NCBI GenBank assembly: GCA_023515745.1
Contig: JALECJ010000257.1
Location: forward strand, 2,420,687 to 2,484,686
Length of the DNA stretch: 64,000 bases
From: Amoeboaphelidium protococcarum
Lineage: Eukaryota > Aphelidiomycota > Aphelidea
Reading direction: 5' to 3'
The position numbers were made by a program, and so were the translations under genes. Below the pieces are notes generated by a model that was not told the DNA's origin, made no database searches, and saw only the letters and a program-made list of their open reading frames with translations. Below are positions 12,457 to 22,638 of the stretch, piece after piece (position 1 is the stretch's first letter; the number at the start of each line of letters is the position of its first letter).

Positions 12457-13484
12457 TCAGATTGTGGTCTTCTTCTTGCCGCGTTTAGGATTCAGTTCAT
12501 TGTAACGAGACTTCTTCTTTCTCTTGTTAGCACGCTGTTGCTTCACTTCAAAGTCTGTATCAGCTTGTTCATCCTCCTCCGCTTCATCAATAGAGCTCAA
12601 AGTTTCTTCAAATTGCGTGTGATTAGTCTTTGGTCTCTTCTTGGAGCGGTCATTGCTTCTGGCTGCAAAAGTGTCATCTTGATGATCAAAAGATAGTTGG
12701 TCACTCGACTTGCCTTTAGACCAATTCAGAACATCCCCGAAATCCAACGTGCCCAGCTCTTCAAACTAATTCGCCAGACCAGAATATTGATTATTTGCAT
12801 TCAGCTCAATACTAGCATACTCCTTGCTAAACTCATCCTTGATGTCAGCTTTCAGCTGCTGTTGATGATGAGAAACGGTTTGGATCAGCTTTGCCAAATC
12901 CGATTGATACTCGCTGAAAGTGTCACGCAGAGCACTCACGAACTCAGATTGACGCGTTACATGTTCTTTGTACTTTTTGTTGAACTCGACAATCTTTTAA
13001 TTACTACACCAAGTGAAGGAATCACCAATTTAATCAAATACTTTTAGAATCAATTAATAAAACTTACTACTGATTCTTGTTGCCACTCAGAAACGTTTCA
13101 ACTTTTGTTTCAAGATCGGAGCATTTCTACACGAGAGGACGCGTGATCAAGATGATGAACACAACACACATAGGACAGATTATAAGATTACATCCTCAAC
13201 ACTATGCAGAATTTACTCATACATACTGTTGTACTTTTTCTTCATTTTGCCTACAACATAGAAAGATGATATACTTGAATTAGAACTGTTATTCGGGGTT
13301 TACCTTTAATTGCATTGATAAAACCATCCATTTCATCACTTCTACAAATCTTTGTCTCAAATTACACGGTAAAATGGCATCAAACTTACTGATGAGATGG
13401 AGACGCGTCCATTCCAAATGAATTGTTCATAACTGGAGGCAAAGACGATTTGGAACTTCTTCCACGTTTACTATCCTTTGGCAT
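12457..13484 (-). CDS. Intron-rich nuclear coiled-coil protein, unrecognised
   Basis: Five exons, complement(join(12457..13003, 13068..13126, 13192..13250, 13304..13341, 13390..13484)), give a 265-residue protein. Introns are 48-65 nt, begin GTAAGT, GTAAAC or GTAATC and all end in TGTAG; phases agree throughout. The product has a basic N-terminus (MPKDSKRGRSSKSS), a coiled-coil region from about residue 35 to 150 and a very basic acidic-patched tail with NLS-like clusters (KKRPK, ANKRKKKSR, PKRGKKK). The layout (short basic head, one coiled coil, nuclear signals, many introns in an intron-poor genome) recalls SYCP3/Cor1-type chromosome-axis proteins, but I cannot support that by motif. The exon structure itself is well supported by frame and splice sites; intron 3 has the weakest donor. 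Confidence 0.65.
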
Positions 13485-13654
13485 ACCGTGATAGAATGTA
13501 ACAGAGTTTGTGTGAGTATTGAGTGATATCAATCAAGTGTACAGTAGTTGAAACAGAAAGAGAAAGAAGTCGCCTGTCGATGAAACGCGAGAATCTGATG
13601 AAGAGAGAAAGGCAGACAGATCACTTAATGTTAAATCTTACTTATATAGTGGAT

Positions 13655-14662
13655 TCATTTACTACACTCATCCAGCTTGCTCATTTCTATAAGATTAGAC
13701 TGCATTAGGTCCTGACATTGATACCGTACACTATCAAGATTTTAGTCATCGACAGGTATTGGTTTCAAAATGCGCACCTTGATTACAGCATCGTCATAGA
13801 ACCAAAATCCACTTTAGAAGGATGAAGAGAATATTGGTGTATAATCAGAGATAATAACAGGAGTCACAGAGCATTTAGCAGATGCAGCCAGTTAGAATGC
13901 GCCACGCTTAAACGGAAGCATCTATGGTAGATCAGGCACTTCTTTATTATCAGAATTGGGAAGTGGTTCGTTGTAAGAGTGCCGAGTCCCCTCAGGAAAC
14001 AAAAAGATATTGACATTCTTCTCCACCATCTTCAGAGCTGCCTCATTCATTACCAGCTTTGCGCGTTCCTTCACCTCCTCAAGCGACAATGTGCTATTAA
14101 TCAGCGCAGACTTCTTTCCAGGCCTCTGAATAAAAATGTTACCCGCCAACCACATATGCTAACCAAAGAATGGATAATATTTGAGAACGTCCTTGATTAT
14201 AACCACAGACCGCGGAATCCAGATGGACGCCATTGTTATCAAGTCAAGAACAGATTAATGGTTGGCAATCAGCACTGTCTTATCTGACGGATTCTATTCT
14301 ACATTGGGAAGAAATTCTGCACCTTCAACTTGCACCCTTACATCTAATAACACGCGACAAAGATTGTAATACAACTTCCCAGCGTAACTGTTCAGATTCT
14401 CAGGCTGCAGACCAAAAATGCCCAATCGGCAAGGAACTCCCATCACCAATGTGGCAAGATTAGTGATCAAAGAAATTTGAGCCAATACAATGCATTTTAA
14501 AACATATCTGAGTAACAGCATAGACTTGTATAGAAGCGGATTTGTATTCTCAGGCAGCATGACATTTAAGTGCTATTTGGATGACTTTCGCTGGGCATTA
14601 GGAATCTTGGGTGTCAACTTCACGACACTGACGGGTAACAGGAAGAATAGCAATAAATACAT
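13655..14662 (-). CDS. 1-acylglycerol-3-phosphate acyltransferase-like (PlsC family)
   Basis: A 335-residue membrane acyltransferase. Seen: a hydrophobic N-terminus (MYLLLFFLLPVSVV), a further hydrophobic stretch near residues 45-70, motif I NHQSVLD (H-X4-D) near 135, a second motif around FIQRPGKKSA, motif III FPEGTRHSY near 210 and the VTPVIISDYTP segment. In the family these motifs form phosphatidic acid from lysophosphatidic acid and acyl-CoA at the ER. Yeast Slc1 is about 300 residues; the extra length is a low-complexity insert after FPEGTR. A start at 14560 would also be in frame, but the upstream ATG adds a hydrophobic segment and one in-frame TAG. It lies in a minus-strand block with an MBOAT and an acyl-CoA synthetase. 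Confidence 0.85.
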
Positions 14663-15045
14663 TTACCACATCCTTCTATGCTTAGTGCGAAGGACCTATT
14701 TTAGATGATCAGTAAGGATGGTGGCCAGCGAGATTATGGTGTTAGATTGATCAACAAGTCTATACAGAGTGTCGAAGATCTTAAAGATGGAGAACTGGCT
14801 TTAACACAGACGCGTGACAGATCGGACCGGATCTAAAGATGAAAACGCGCGCGAACTCCAAGCAACACTTAGAGTAATCGTTATGTGTAAAGACCGCAAG
14901 ATGGAAGAGATATTACAATACAATATATAAATGTTGGTAAATATCACGCAATTTAAAAGCTAAACGATCAGTTTTAATCCTTAACTATGTTTTAAGCACA
15001 GCAAATCATCATGTATAACGTTTCATAACTCGCCAATGATAAATA
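14663..15045. other. Spacer, no gene seen
   Basis: About 380 bp between the acyltransferase start and the MBOAT stop; no frame, repeat or RNA gene that I can support. Confidence 0.4.
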
Positions 15046-16245
15046 TCATTCTAAAATGCTCAATATGGGTGCAATCAAAAGAGGCGAGGTAAGGAGGACT
15101 GCGGCATAAACGAATAGCTTATGTTAGAAGTGCAGAGATTTGGACTTTGACATTGCTATAGCTTATTTAGATTGAATAGTATCCTAACTATTAACAATTT
15201 CACTAGCCGAATCGCCATTAACCTCAATTCTTTGAATCTAAATTTTATAAACCTTTCTGGACGGAGTTGCTTAGCGGACGGTAAATATCTAATGTTCCAC
15301 CACAATCAGCAACCATTAGACGATAAAGAAACTGAACATTGACCCAGCCATCCATAGCCCTCGATTATTCAGTGGAATTTTATTGTCGCCTTCGCAATAC
15401 ATATCCCAGTGTGGTATGTGACCGTGTGCTAACAGAATAGGCCAAGCGTGCCAAATACCACTTATTAGAAAAGTGGCGAATGATGCCACGAATTTCGATT
15501 AGATCTGAGATATCCCACCACACGCTTACGTCACATTATAGACGGGAAAGTACACGTATCGGCGCAATACGTCTTTCTATACAACCTGATTCCACCTCTT
15601 ACTCCAAAATACAGCCAAAGACACGTCAGAGTCGTCAAAATAGAATAGAATGTCGTTCTATACAGATACAGTAGTGGGAACAAACACGCCAAAAGTAAGA
15701 AGCGCCAGTCTCATACAATATTCAATCAAGGGCAGAAAACAATAAAGATACACCACCATTGACAAGTACAATGATGGAATGGAGAATATGGATCCGTTAA
15801 AGCTATTCACTATAGAACGGACAATAGACAATATGGCAATTTTCATTACGAGTCGAGGCAGTATGAATGCAATCTAATCAGCGATAATGTCAGACTTTGG
15901 AGTATCAACAGCACATTTCATATGCACAAGATGCCACGATTGCAGACTTCTTGAATGAAAGTATCCGAAAATGTGCAGCAGCCGCCCGGTGACAGATCCT
16001 TACTATCGGGCCAAAGTTTCGCTGCAACACACCAATTCCGATAATCTGAGACTATAAAATACCGCAGCTATCCCATAAATTGCACGCTCAATCCTGTTCT
16101 GATACTCTAAAGGACTTATGAACAGTGGAGTCAACGACAGCACTAGTGCCAATGAGATGACTACACTTTTATTCAGACGAGGACTGACAATCGCCAGCAA
16201 AACCAGCAATATATACATCGCTATCACCGCATAATGAGCCATCAT
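15046..16245 (-). CDS. Wax-synthase-like membrane-bound O-acyltransferase
   Basis: A 399-residue polytopic membrane protein. Several hydrophobic segments are clear (for example residues 4-26, 30-46, 135-160, 165-195, and a C-terminal one at about 375-398). The segment FWSKRWNQVVQKDVLRRYVY near residue 210, followed by ASFATFLISGIWHAWP near 250, matches the wax-synthase domain of the MBOAT superfamily, where the His of WHAW is the presumed catalytic residue. Known members esterify fatty alcohols, sterols or other hydroxyl acceptors with acyl-CoA; the acceptor here cannot be read from sequence. It sits between two other lipid genes on the same strand, consistent with a lipid-storage or surface-lipid role. 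Glutamine is often TAA/TAG. Confidence 0.75.
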
Positions 16246-16497
16246 TAAAATTTTGTTTTTATATCAGACTAATTTACAATAAAAACTTGTGGTTTAAAAT
16301 AAGAAGCGATAACGTTTAGACTTCGCGCCGCGTTTTGGCTAGTTGAAACAATTGAAAATCACAACAAAGCATAAAGGCACACAGCTGATAAGAAAAGCAT
16401 TCAACGCTAATAGGTACCCACAAAGCAAAAAATGATCCAGTATAAGCTTAAACAAGAATATAAGACTTAATTTTATATAACCTTACTCAATATTAAT

Positions 16498-18670
16498 TCA
16501 CTTTTGCTTCATCTTCTGATACATGTCATTGAGTTGGGACTCATACTTTTACTTAGTCTCTTTGCGCTTCAGCTTGAAAGACGGAGTCAATAAGTTGTTC
16601 TCAACGGTGAACTTTTCATGGTCCACAATGAAATCTTTCAACTGCTCAAAGCTATGCAATTTAGCTTACTTGGCCTGCTCCTTCATCTCCTTGACAAGAG
16701 CCTATTTAAACTGAGGATCTTGACAAAGAGCTGCCACATCTGCAGGCTTACCATTATCCCGTGCCCATTTTCTGGCACATTCTTCGTCAGGAATCACGAC
16801 ACCAATCAGACAATGCTCCAAAGAGTTGCCATACACAAAACACTGCTCGATCAAATGACACTTCACATACACATTCTCAATCTTCTCCGGACTGATGTAC
16901 TCACCCTGCGCCAACTTGAACAAGTTCTTCTTACGATCAATAATCTTCAGTGTACCATTAGGCAAGAACATTCCAATATCACCAGAATAATTCCAACCGT
17001 CAATCAAAGTCTCAGCAGTCTTATCTGGCATCTTGTAGTACCCCTTGAACACATTGTACCCTCTAACACAAACCTCACCACGCGGATGCGGCTTGTCAGT
17101 GCTCAAGTAATCCAATTCAGGTGCATCAACCAACTTGATCTCATTACATGGAAGAACACATCCAACGTGACTTCCATACTCAAAGCTGTAGTCTCCGACA
17201 CATGTTGCCACAACAGCAGCGGCAGTCTCCGTCTAACCGTATCCTTCCAGCACTTCACATCCAAATACAATACGGAAGAACTCAATAGTCTCATGCGAAA
17301 TGGGAGCAGCTCCACTTACCATCAACTTAACACGACCACCAAGACGAGCCTGGATCTTATTAAACACCAACTTATCCCAGAAAGAGTCCTTGGTTACAAT
17401 TCCACGACGCAGCAGCTTTCTCTTCTGTTCAAGAGCAAACTTGAAGATAAATCTTCTCACCGCAGATGCCTCATTCACAGTCTACCAAATCTTATCGTGA
17501 ACTCGATTGAGCAGACGCGGCACAGCAGGGAACACGGTTGGCTTACTGAACTGCAGATCATCCAGCAGTTTGAGAACGTCTCCACGGTAGAAGGCCACAG
17601 CTCCGCCAACAGTCAAAATTGCAACTGCAATCAACTGCTCAAAAATATGAGCCAGTGGAAGAAATGAAAGATGCAGCTCATTCTCATCCAAGACCAAATC
17701 TTCAGGGAAAGTGGAAAAGACTCCAGCTGCTTCGGCAACAATATTCTCATGCGTGATCATGACACCTTTAGGATCGCCAGTAGTACCACTAGTATAGCAG
17801 ATGGTGAGCAAATCGTCTGGCTTTGCGGGTACAACAGGCTTCAAATTCTCCTTACCCAAAGCCTCCACTCCCTTAAAGTACATCAGACTCACACTTGGAC
17901 TCAACTGCTTGGCCGACTGCTTCTCCTCCGGAGTGAGCGAAGAGCCCATCTTGACAACATACTTCAAAGATGGGCAACTATTGGCGCATTGCAACAGATT
18001 TTGCAACTTGCCAGGCTCTACAATAACCACAGACAACTCTGCCTAGTTGATGATATACTTGATAGCATCATGACCAAGAGTATCATAAAGCGGAACCACG
18101 ACGAAAGAGTAGGCGCTGCAAGCAATCTAAGTGATCAGCCACTCTGAGCAATTCTTTGCATAGATTCCAACCATCTAAGTGCCCTTAATATCCTGGCCAT
18201 TGGTTCTCTCACTAATCAGGCCAAGTTCGCGCAATCCAGATCCAAGTGCCTTCACACGCTACTCAATCTCACTGTAAGTTTCCCACACATATGGACCATC
18301 ACCAACACGAGTGCCCATGCAATGTCTAGCACCAGCCTTCTTGACACCAGATTGAAATCCTTCATAGAACGTGGTCACCTCAGGATATTGAGGATGTCCC
18401 TTCAACAGAGGACCACCATGAGGCGTCTTTGGATGCCTGTAAATGGCACTTTCACCCTGCTTCTTCTCGCTTGATGGAATTCTACAAACATATGTGTATG
18501 TGTGAACATGAATTAGATAATGTATAACAGCCATGCAAGCAACATACGAAAACTTACGATTGCAACTTAGGCGCCTGTCTCACTTAAAAGTTATTACGGC
18601 CAAACAGAAAGCCAGCGACAACAGTCACCAAGACTATCGGAACAATAAATTTAGCAGCTTCCTCTAGCAT
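16498..18670 (-). CDS. Long-chain fatty acid-CoA ligase
   Basis: Two exons, complement(join(16498..18481, 18558..18670)), give 698 residues, the usual size of long-chain acyl-CoA synthetases. The 76-nt intron starts GTAAGT and ends TTTGTAG. Seen: a hydrophobic N-terminal anchor (MLEEAAKFIVPIVLVTVVAG), AMP-binding motif TICYTSGTTGDPKGVMITHE near residue 260, GYGQTET-type segment, YSGDIGMFLPNG and the fatty-acyl signature IDRKKNLFKLAQGEYISPEKIE. The enzyme activates fatty acids with ATP and CoA for lipid synthesis or oxidation, probably at the ER or lipid-droplet surface. The gene is upstream of the MBOAT on the same strand. A copy of a repeated sequence (18735-18914) lies 65 bp upstream of the start codon. 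Confidence 0.93.
18482..18557 (-). other. Spliceosomal intron in the acyl-CoA ligase gene
   Basis: 76 nt, GTAAGT donor and TTTGTAG acceptor. Joining the flanks restores the frame between the N-terminal membrane anchor and the enzyme body. Confidence 0.85.
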
Positions 18671-18734
18671 TGTTAGCTACCAAGATCGGTATGGAGTTGT
18701 ATTATCTAGCGATCACGCCAATCGAAGAGAAAGC

Positions 18735-18914
18735 GTTCAGAGCGAATTTGATCGCATGACAAACTTGGCTGACCGGCCGACTGACTGAGAATTTGTTCAG
18801 GGAGTGCGCGATTGTACAACTGGCGCGTGGAGACTTAGAGTAATGTGGCGCCCATCTCAATAAAGCGAGTATGTCATGATATCTCACGCAGAAAATTGAT
18901 TGTCGCGTTCTACT
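18735..18914 (+). repeat. Dispersed repeat, copy A
   Basis: About 180 bp closely matching 22018-22193 in the same orientation, with a shared core such as GATCGCATGACAAACTTGGC and GCGCCCATCTCAATA and a shared end CACGCAGA..ATT..TGTTCTAC. Differences are scattered substitutions and short indels. GC-richer than its surroundings. No coding capacity seen. Confidence 0.8.
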
Positions 18915-20500
18915 TTAAGAATCTTTTAATGCCTTTGAACTTTAGTTCAAGGTTTGAATGCAACAATTGACCCCCACTACAGTTTTGTTTGTTTCATTGT
19001 ATGTTCTCACGACTTTAATCTCGCACCCATTGAAGGTAATTATCGTCCATGCATTATTTAGTACGGCCACTACTTGATAATAGCTCTATTAATGACAGGT
19101 GCAGGCATATTTTCTGCAGATGTAACGGGCCGTCTTCTATCTCTGAATGATAAAACAATGCTAAGCGGATATTAGATCTGCCGATTAATTGGAGTACGTA
19201 ACATTCGTGAAAATAGTAAATTTAAATACTTTAGTTATTTAAACACCGTTCATTATAATCACCAGCCCTATCACTTATGAATGTCCATAGTTTTCGGCTT
19301 AACTATAGTTCGGTGGAAGGTAAAACGCATTGACAGTGTCAGACGAATTTCCTGATTGAATTTTAATCGTTAATACAATGGAGACATTGAACTCATTGTA
19401 GCATAAAGTATGAGATATATAGAGTCTCAATCGCGGTGTCTTTTACCTTAGATATGAGTGAATGTGTAAAGGAACTACTATTTAGGGAGGATCACCGCTT
19501 TGCAGAATGTTGTTTCATCTCTTTTGATCTCGACATACGATATACTCTATGTACTGCATGTGACTGCTGTTACACTTATTTTTAGCATTAAAGATTATAT
19601 TGCTAGCTTTCGCGAGGATATTCATACAAGTATGAGTTCGGAATCCCTCCCAATTAACTGATTGTATAAATTGCTCAAGAAGATACGAAGAAATGCGCAT
19701 CATTGCGCAAACGAACAGATATCGCAAGAGTAATATGCAGGTATACATACACAAAAGTTTACTTAAGGATGATGATCGCAACGCGCCAAGAGTAGAATAA
19801 GTTAAACATCACTTTGTGATCAAAGTACTCGAGACATATTGGATAGACACGTTCTACTAAATGATATCGATATTTCAGGCCATTTAGGGGGAAGGCTGAT
19901 GTCGGATTGAAGCGGTTGGTTCCGAGTTGACTTATATCAAGACTAACATGAAACGCAAATGCAACAATGTGGATATGATGGCCAAATAACTTAATATGAA
20001 ACGCTGATAGAATAGCCGACAAAGTCAGCTGAAAGACTTAGACCCATCAAATCTGCTTTAAGGATTGGTATTAGAACTGAACGTAGGTACGGTGTGTGAA
20101 TGACATATGACGAAATACGCGCCAGGTTGTAGTTGGATAAGCACCCTCTGATTTATGAAAACCAAAATACGCGTTCATTTTCAAGAAACCACCGATCCAG
20201 AACCCCCAACATGGCTACTTAACGCAAAAGCGTTTGCTGCAGTAGGCAGCTCTTCACCGATACGCTGATAACACTGGGAAGATATGCGCTATACGGTACT
20301 ACAAAATTGCTTTGAAATTGATATCATTACGCTTTATCCAAAAGATTCTGTCTTTTTGCAAGTGTGCTCGTTTACACATAGATTTAAATTGGCTAATTGG
20401 CTCAAATAATCAATGATTTAAGGTTTTTGCTATCGCGCTCATCTTCAATTATATTTGAACAGCTTTTGCATTTTCTTTGAAAGTTCAAAAAAAGGCATGC
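18915..20500. other. Gene-free AT-rich stretch
   Basis: About 1.6 kb with no family I recognise. Open frames here are short and lack the mixed CAR/TAR glutamine pattern typical of genes in this window. Confidence 0.4.
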
Positions 20501-20516
20501 GCGTTCGGCCGTCAAA

Positions 20517-21288
20517 TTGGCACGATTTGGCTGGCCAACTACGGCATTATCAGCTCTTGTTGTGAATTTCAAACATACCTGTGATATTAATGCTGAAGAG
20601 GATTTTAAGAAGGCTGACAAGCTGGTAAAGATCGAGTCTGTGCTGCAGGGGCGGGGGTTGATGAGGATACGGCCTTTGATATCCTGTTTAGTTTTGACAC
20701 TTAACGCGAGAGACAGATTGCATTCGGAGAGATGCTATCTATGATGTTTCCGCAGATCGATTCGCCGGTAATGTTGTAGAGCAGGTTTGCAAGACCCGTT
20801 TGTGGATCCCAAATCTCAATAACGAGATTAAAAGACTTAATTTTGAAGTTAACTTTTCTGATGTAGATTGGATTAAGATCTATAAACTATTGTCATAGTA
20901 GCATGACAACAAAGGCTCTGGTCTTCATCAAATTGGCCATTATGCCAAAGTCTGAAGACGTGATTGGAAGAGACGGTGAAGTTTAAGAGGTATTAGCGTC
21001 TGCAAGCGGCATGCCTACTAGGAGCAGTGGCGGCGATCTTTGGTAGAAAATGTTATTTATAAATTCCTGAATTCATCTGTGTCTGGTTAGAGTCATCAGT
21101 TAATTCAACCGCTTGATAGAGAAACTTAACAAGATGGTTTAGCTAATTTACTTTTCTAGAAGAAGTCATCTTCTCTCTCTATCTATATGAAGTCAGGACT
21201 ATTGTCTGGGTTAGAATAAGTCTGCTCTAGAAGTTTAAACAAGGCCACAGTGATGATGATGATTTAGATTTTAGAGAATAGAGATTGA
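20517..21288 (+). pseudogene. Possible decayed gene, unrecognised
   Basis: Protein-like composition moves between frames: AEEDFKKADKLVKIESVLQ (from about 20600), then DEDTAFDILFSFDTQRERQI (about 20664-20725), then WIPNLNNEIKRLNFEVNFSD and WIKIYKLLSQQHDNKGSG (about 20800-20940), with TGA codons and frame changes between them; the last frame runs to TGA at 21286-21288. I recognise no family. No set of TGTAG-ending introns that I could find repairs the frames, so I read it as a relic. It sits between the two copies of the 180-bp repeat. It could also be chance, because TGA-only stops leave many long frames. Confidence 0.3.
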
Positions 21289-22017
21289 AGTGGCGCGTAC
21301 GGACTGATAGATGACGGTTAACAAGGAAGGGATAAAGGACATAACAGGGAATTCCTTAAAGGAACCATTGGGCCGGTGTTCCTGTGGGCGGGAGTAGGCC
21401 AACGCTAGGAGAAGAGCAAGGGCCGAAAACAGTGGTGGGAGGTTCAACTCCTCTCCTGTACAACTATCTAACCGGCTTGAATTGCAAAGCCGGGAAAAGG
21501 GCATGAATGATAGCCACCTCTGTATAAATAGAATTAATAGTACAACTAAGAATCAGTGCCAGAGAAAGATAGTGATTATGTGAAGTAGATCGACAACGAA
21601 TTCGATCATTTGGACCTCAATCGACTTGCAAGATAACTAAAATCTTAAAATTGCCTGTCTCTGTGTAAAGTCGCGGCCTGTTAGAGGAGTTAACAGTCTG
21701 TCAAGTAATGAAGATTGACGCGTTAGCGAGTGATTGGTGACCAGGAGTTCGTCGCCTGTTCTTTTAAGATTTTTGGATGGATTATGAATTATAAATTTGA
21801 TATAGTGAATTGTAATAAAATTTTATCTTCTGGAATTGAGGCCTCCATGATTGACTAAGAGGTTCATTAGAACGGAGGTTCTCGTGTCCCTATTGATACT
21901 TCTGGTGTAGATAGTCCACGTATTAAGTTCAGCCTGTTCCAAGATTCGTGCGTAGTTGTATTGTTTAGAGATGACGCTAAGGTGCGAGAAAGGGAGGCCA
22001 AGCGGGCGGGAAAAGAA

Positions 22018-22193
22018 GTTCAGAGCGAAGTTGGATCGCATGACAAACTTGGCTGACCGGCCGACTGACTGACTGAGAGTTTGTTCAGAGAGCGCGCGAT
22101 TAAACAACTGGCGCGTGGAGTAATGCGGCGCCCATCTCAATAGAGCGATTATACCATGATATCTCACGCAGATAATTAATTGCCACGTTCTAC
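22018..22193 (+). repeat. Dispersed repeat, copy B
   Basis: Second copy of the element at 18735-18914, same orientation, about 3.3 kb downstream. It differs by an extra GACT unit in the GACTGACTGAC tract, a deletion near GTGGAG(ACTTAGAG)TAATG and point changes. Confidence 0.8.
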
Positions 22194-22494
22194 TAAGGAT
22201 ATCTTCTAATATTTAGAAGGGATATTGTATTGCAAAATAGTAAATTGATAACACGATTTTTTGAAATTAAGAAGGACAGACGATACTATTGTACTATTCA
22301 GCGTTGCTATACAAAATCATAAGACTTGCTTGAAACGTCATATTTTACAACACCTCTACTATAATATAAATTTTTCACATTGTTTATTTCTGTATGTAAC
22401 GCAATGAATTTTTAAAGGTAAGCAATCATCACGAGATGCAATGTGCAGTAAAGTGCTCTTAAAGTTTAGATGATCAACGACGATGATCCATCAG

Positions 22495-22509
22495 CTTCGA
22501 GATGATTCG
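22495..22509 (+). promoter_or_regulatory. Candidate heat-shock element upstream of HSP104
   Basis: Three contiguous alternating pentamers, cTTCg-aGATg-aTTCg, 130 bp before the HSP104 start codon. The outer two match nTTCn exactly; the middle is GAT instead of GAA. Position upstream of a heat-shock gene supports Hsf1 binding, but this is inference. Confidence 0.4.
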
Positions 22510-22638
22510 CGTCGATGCCAGTGTGATGTCAACGATGTATCATAAAACTGGCCCAATCCTTTGGTGGTACTCCTGCCTTTTTCTTCCTCTATCGTACATA
22601 CAATTGAAGTAATAGTACTACTGACAATAATAACAATA

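Noticed and set aside
16618..17667. 349-codon plus-strand open frame without any TAA/TAG
   Set aside because: It lies antisense to the acyl-CoA ligase and is a shadow of its codon composition.
21420..21475. tRNA-like T-arm sequence GGTTCAACTCC
   Set aside because: No matching acceptor stem or anticodon arm upstream or downstream.
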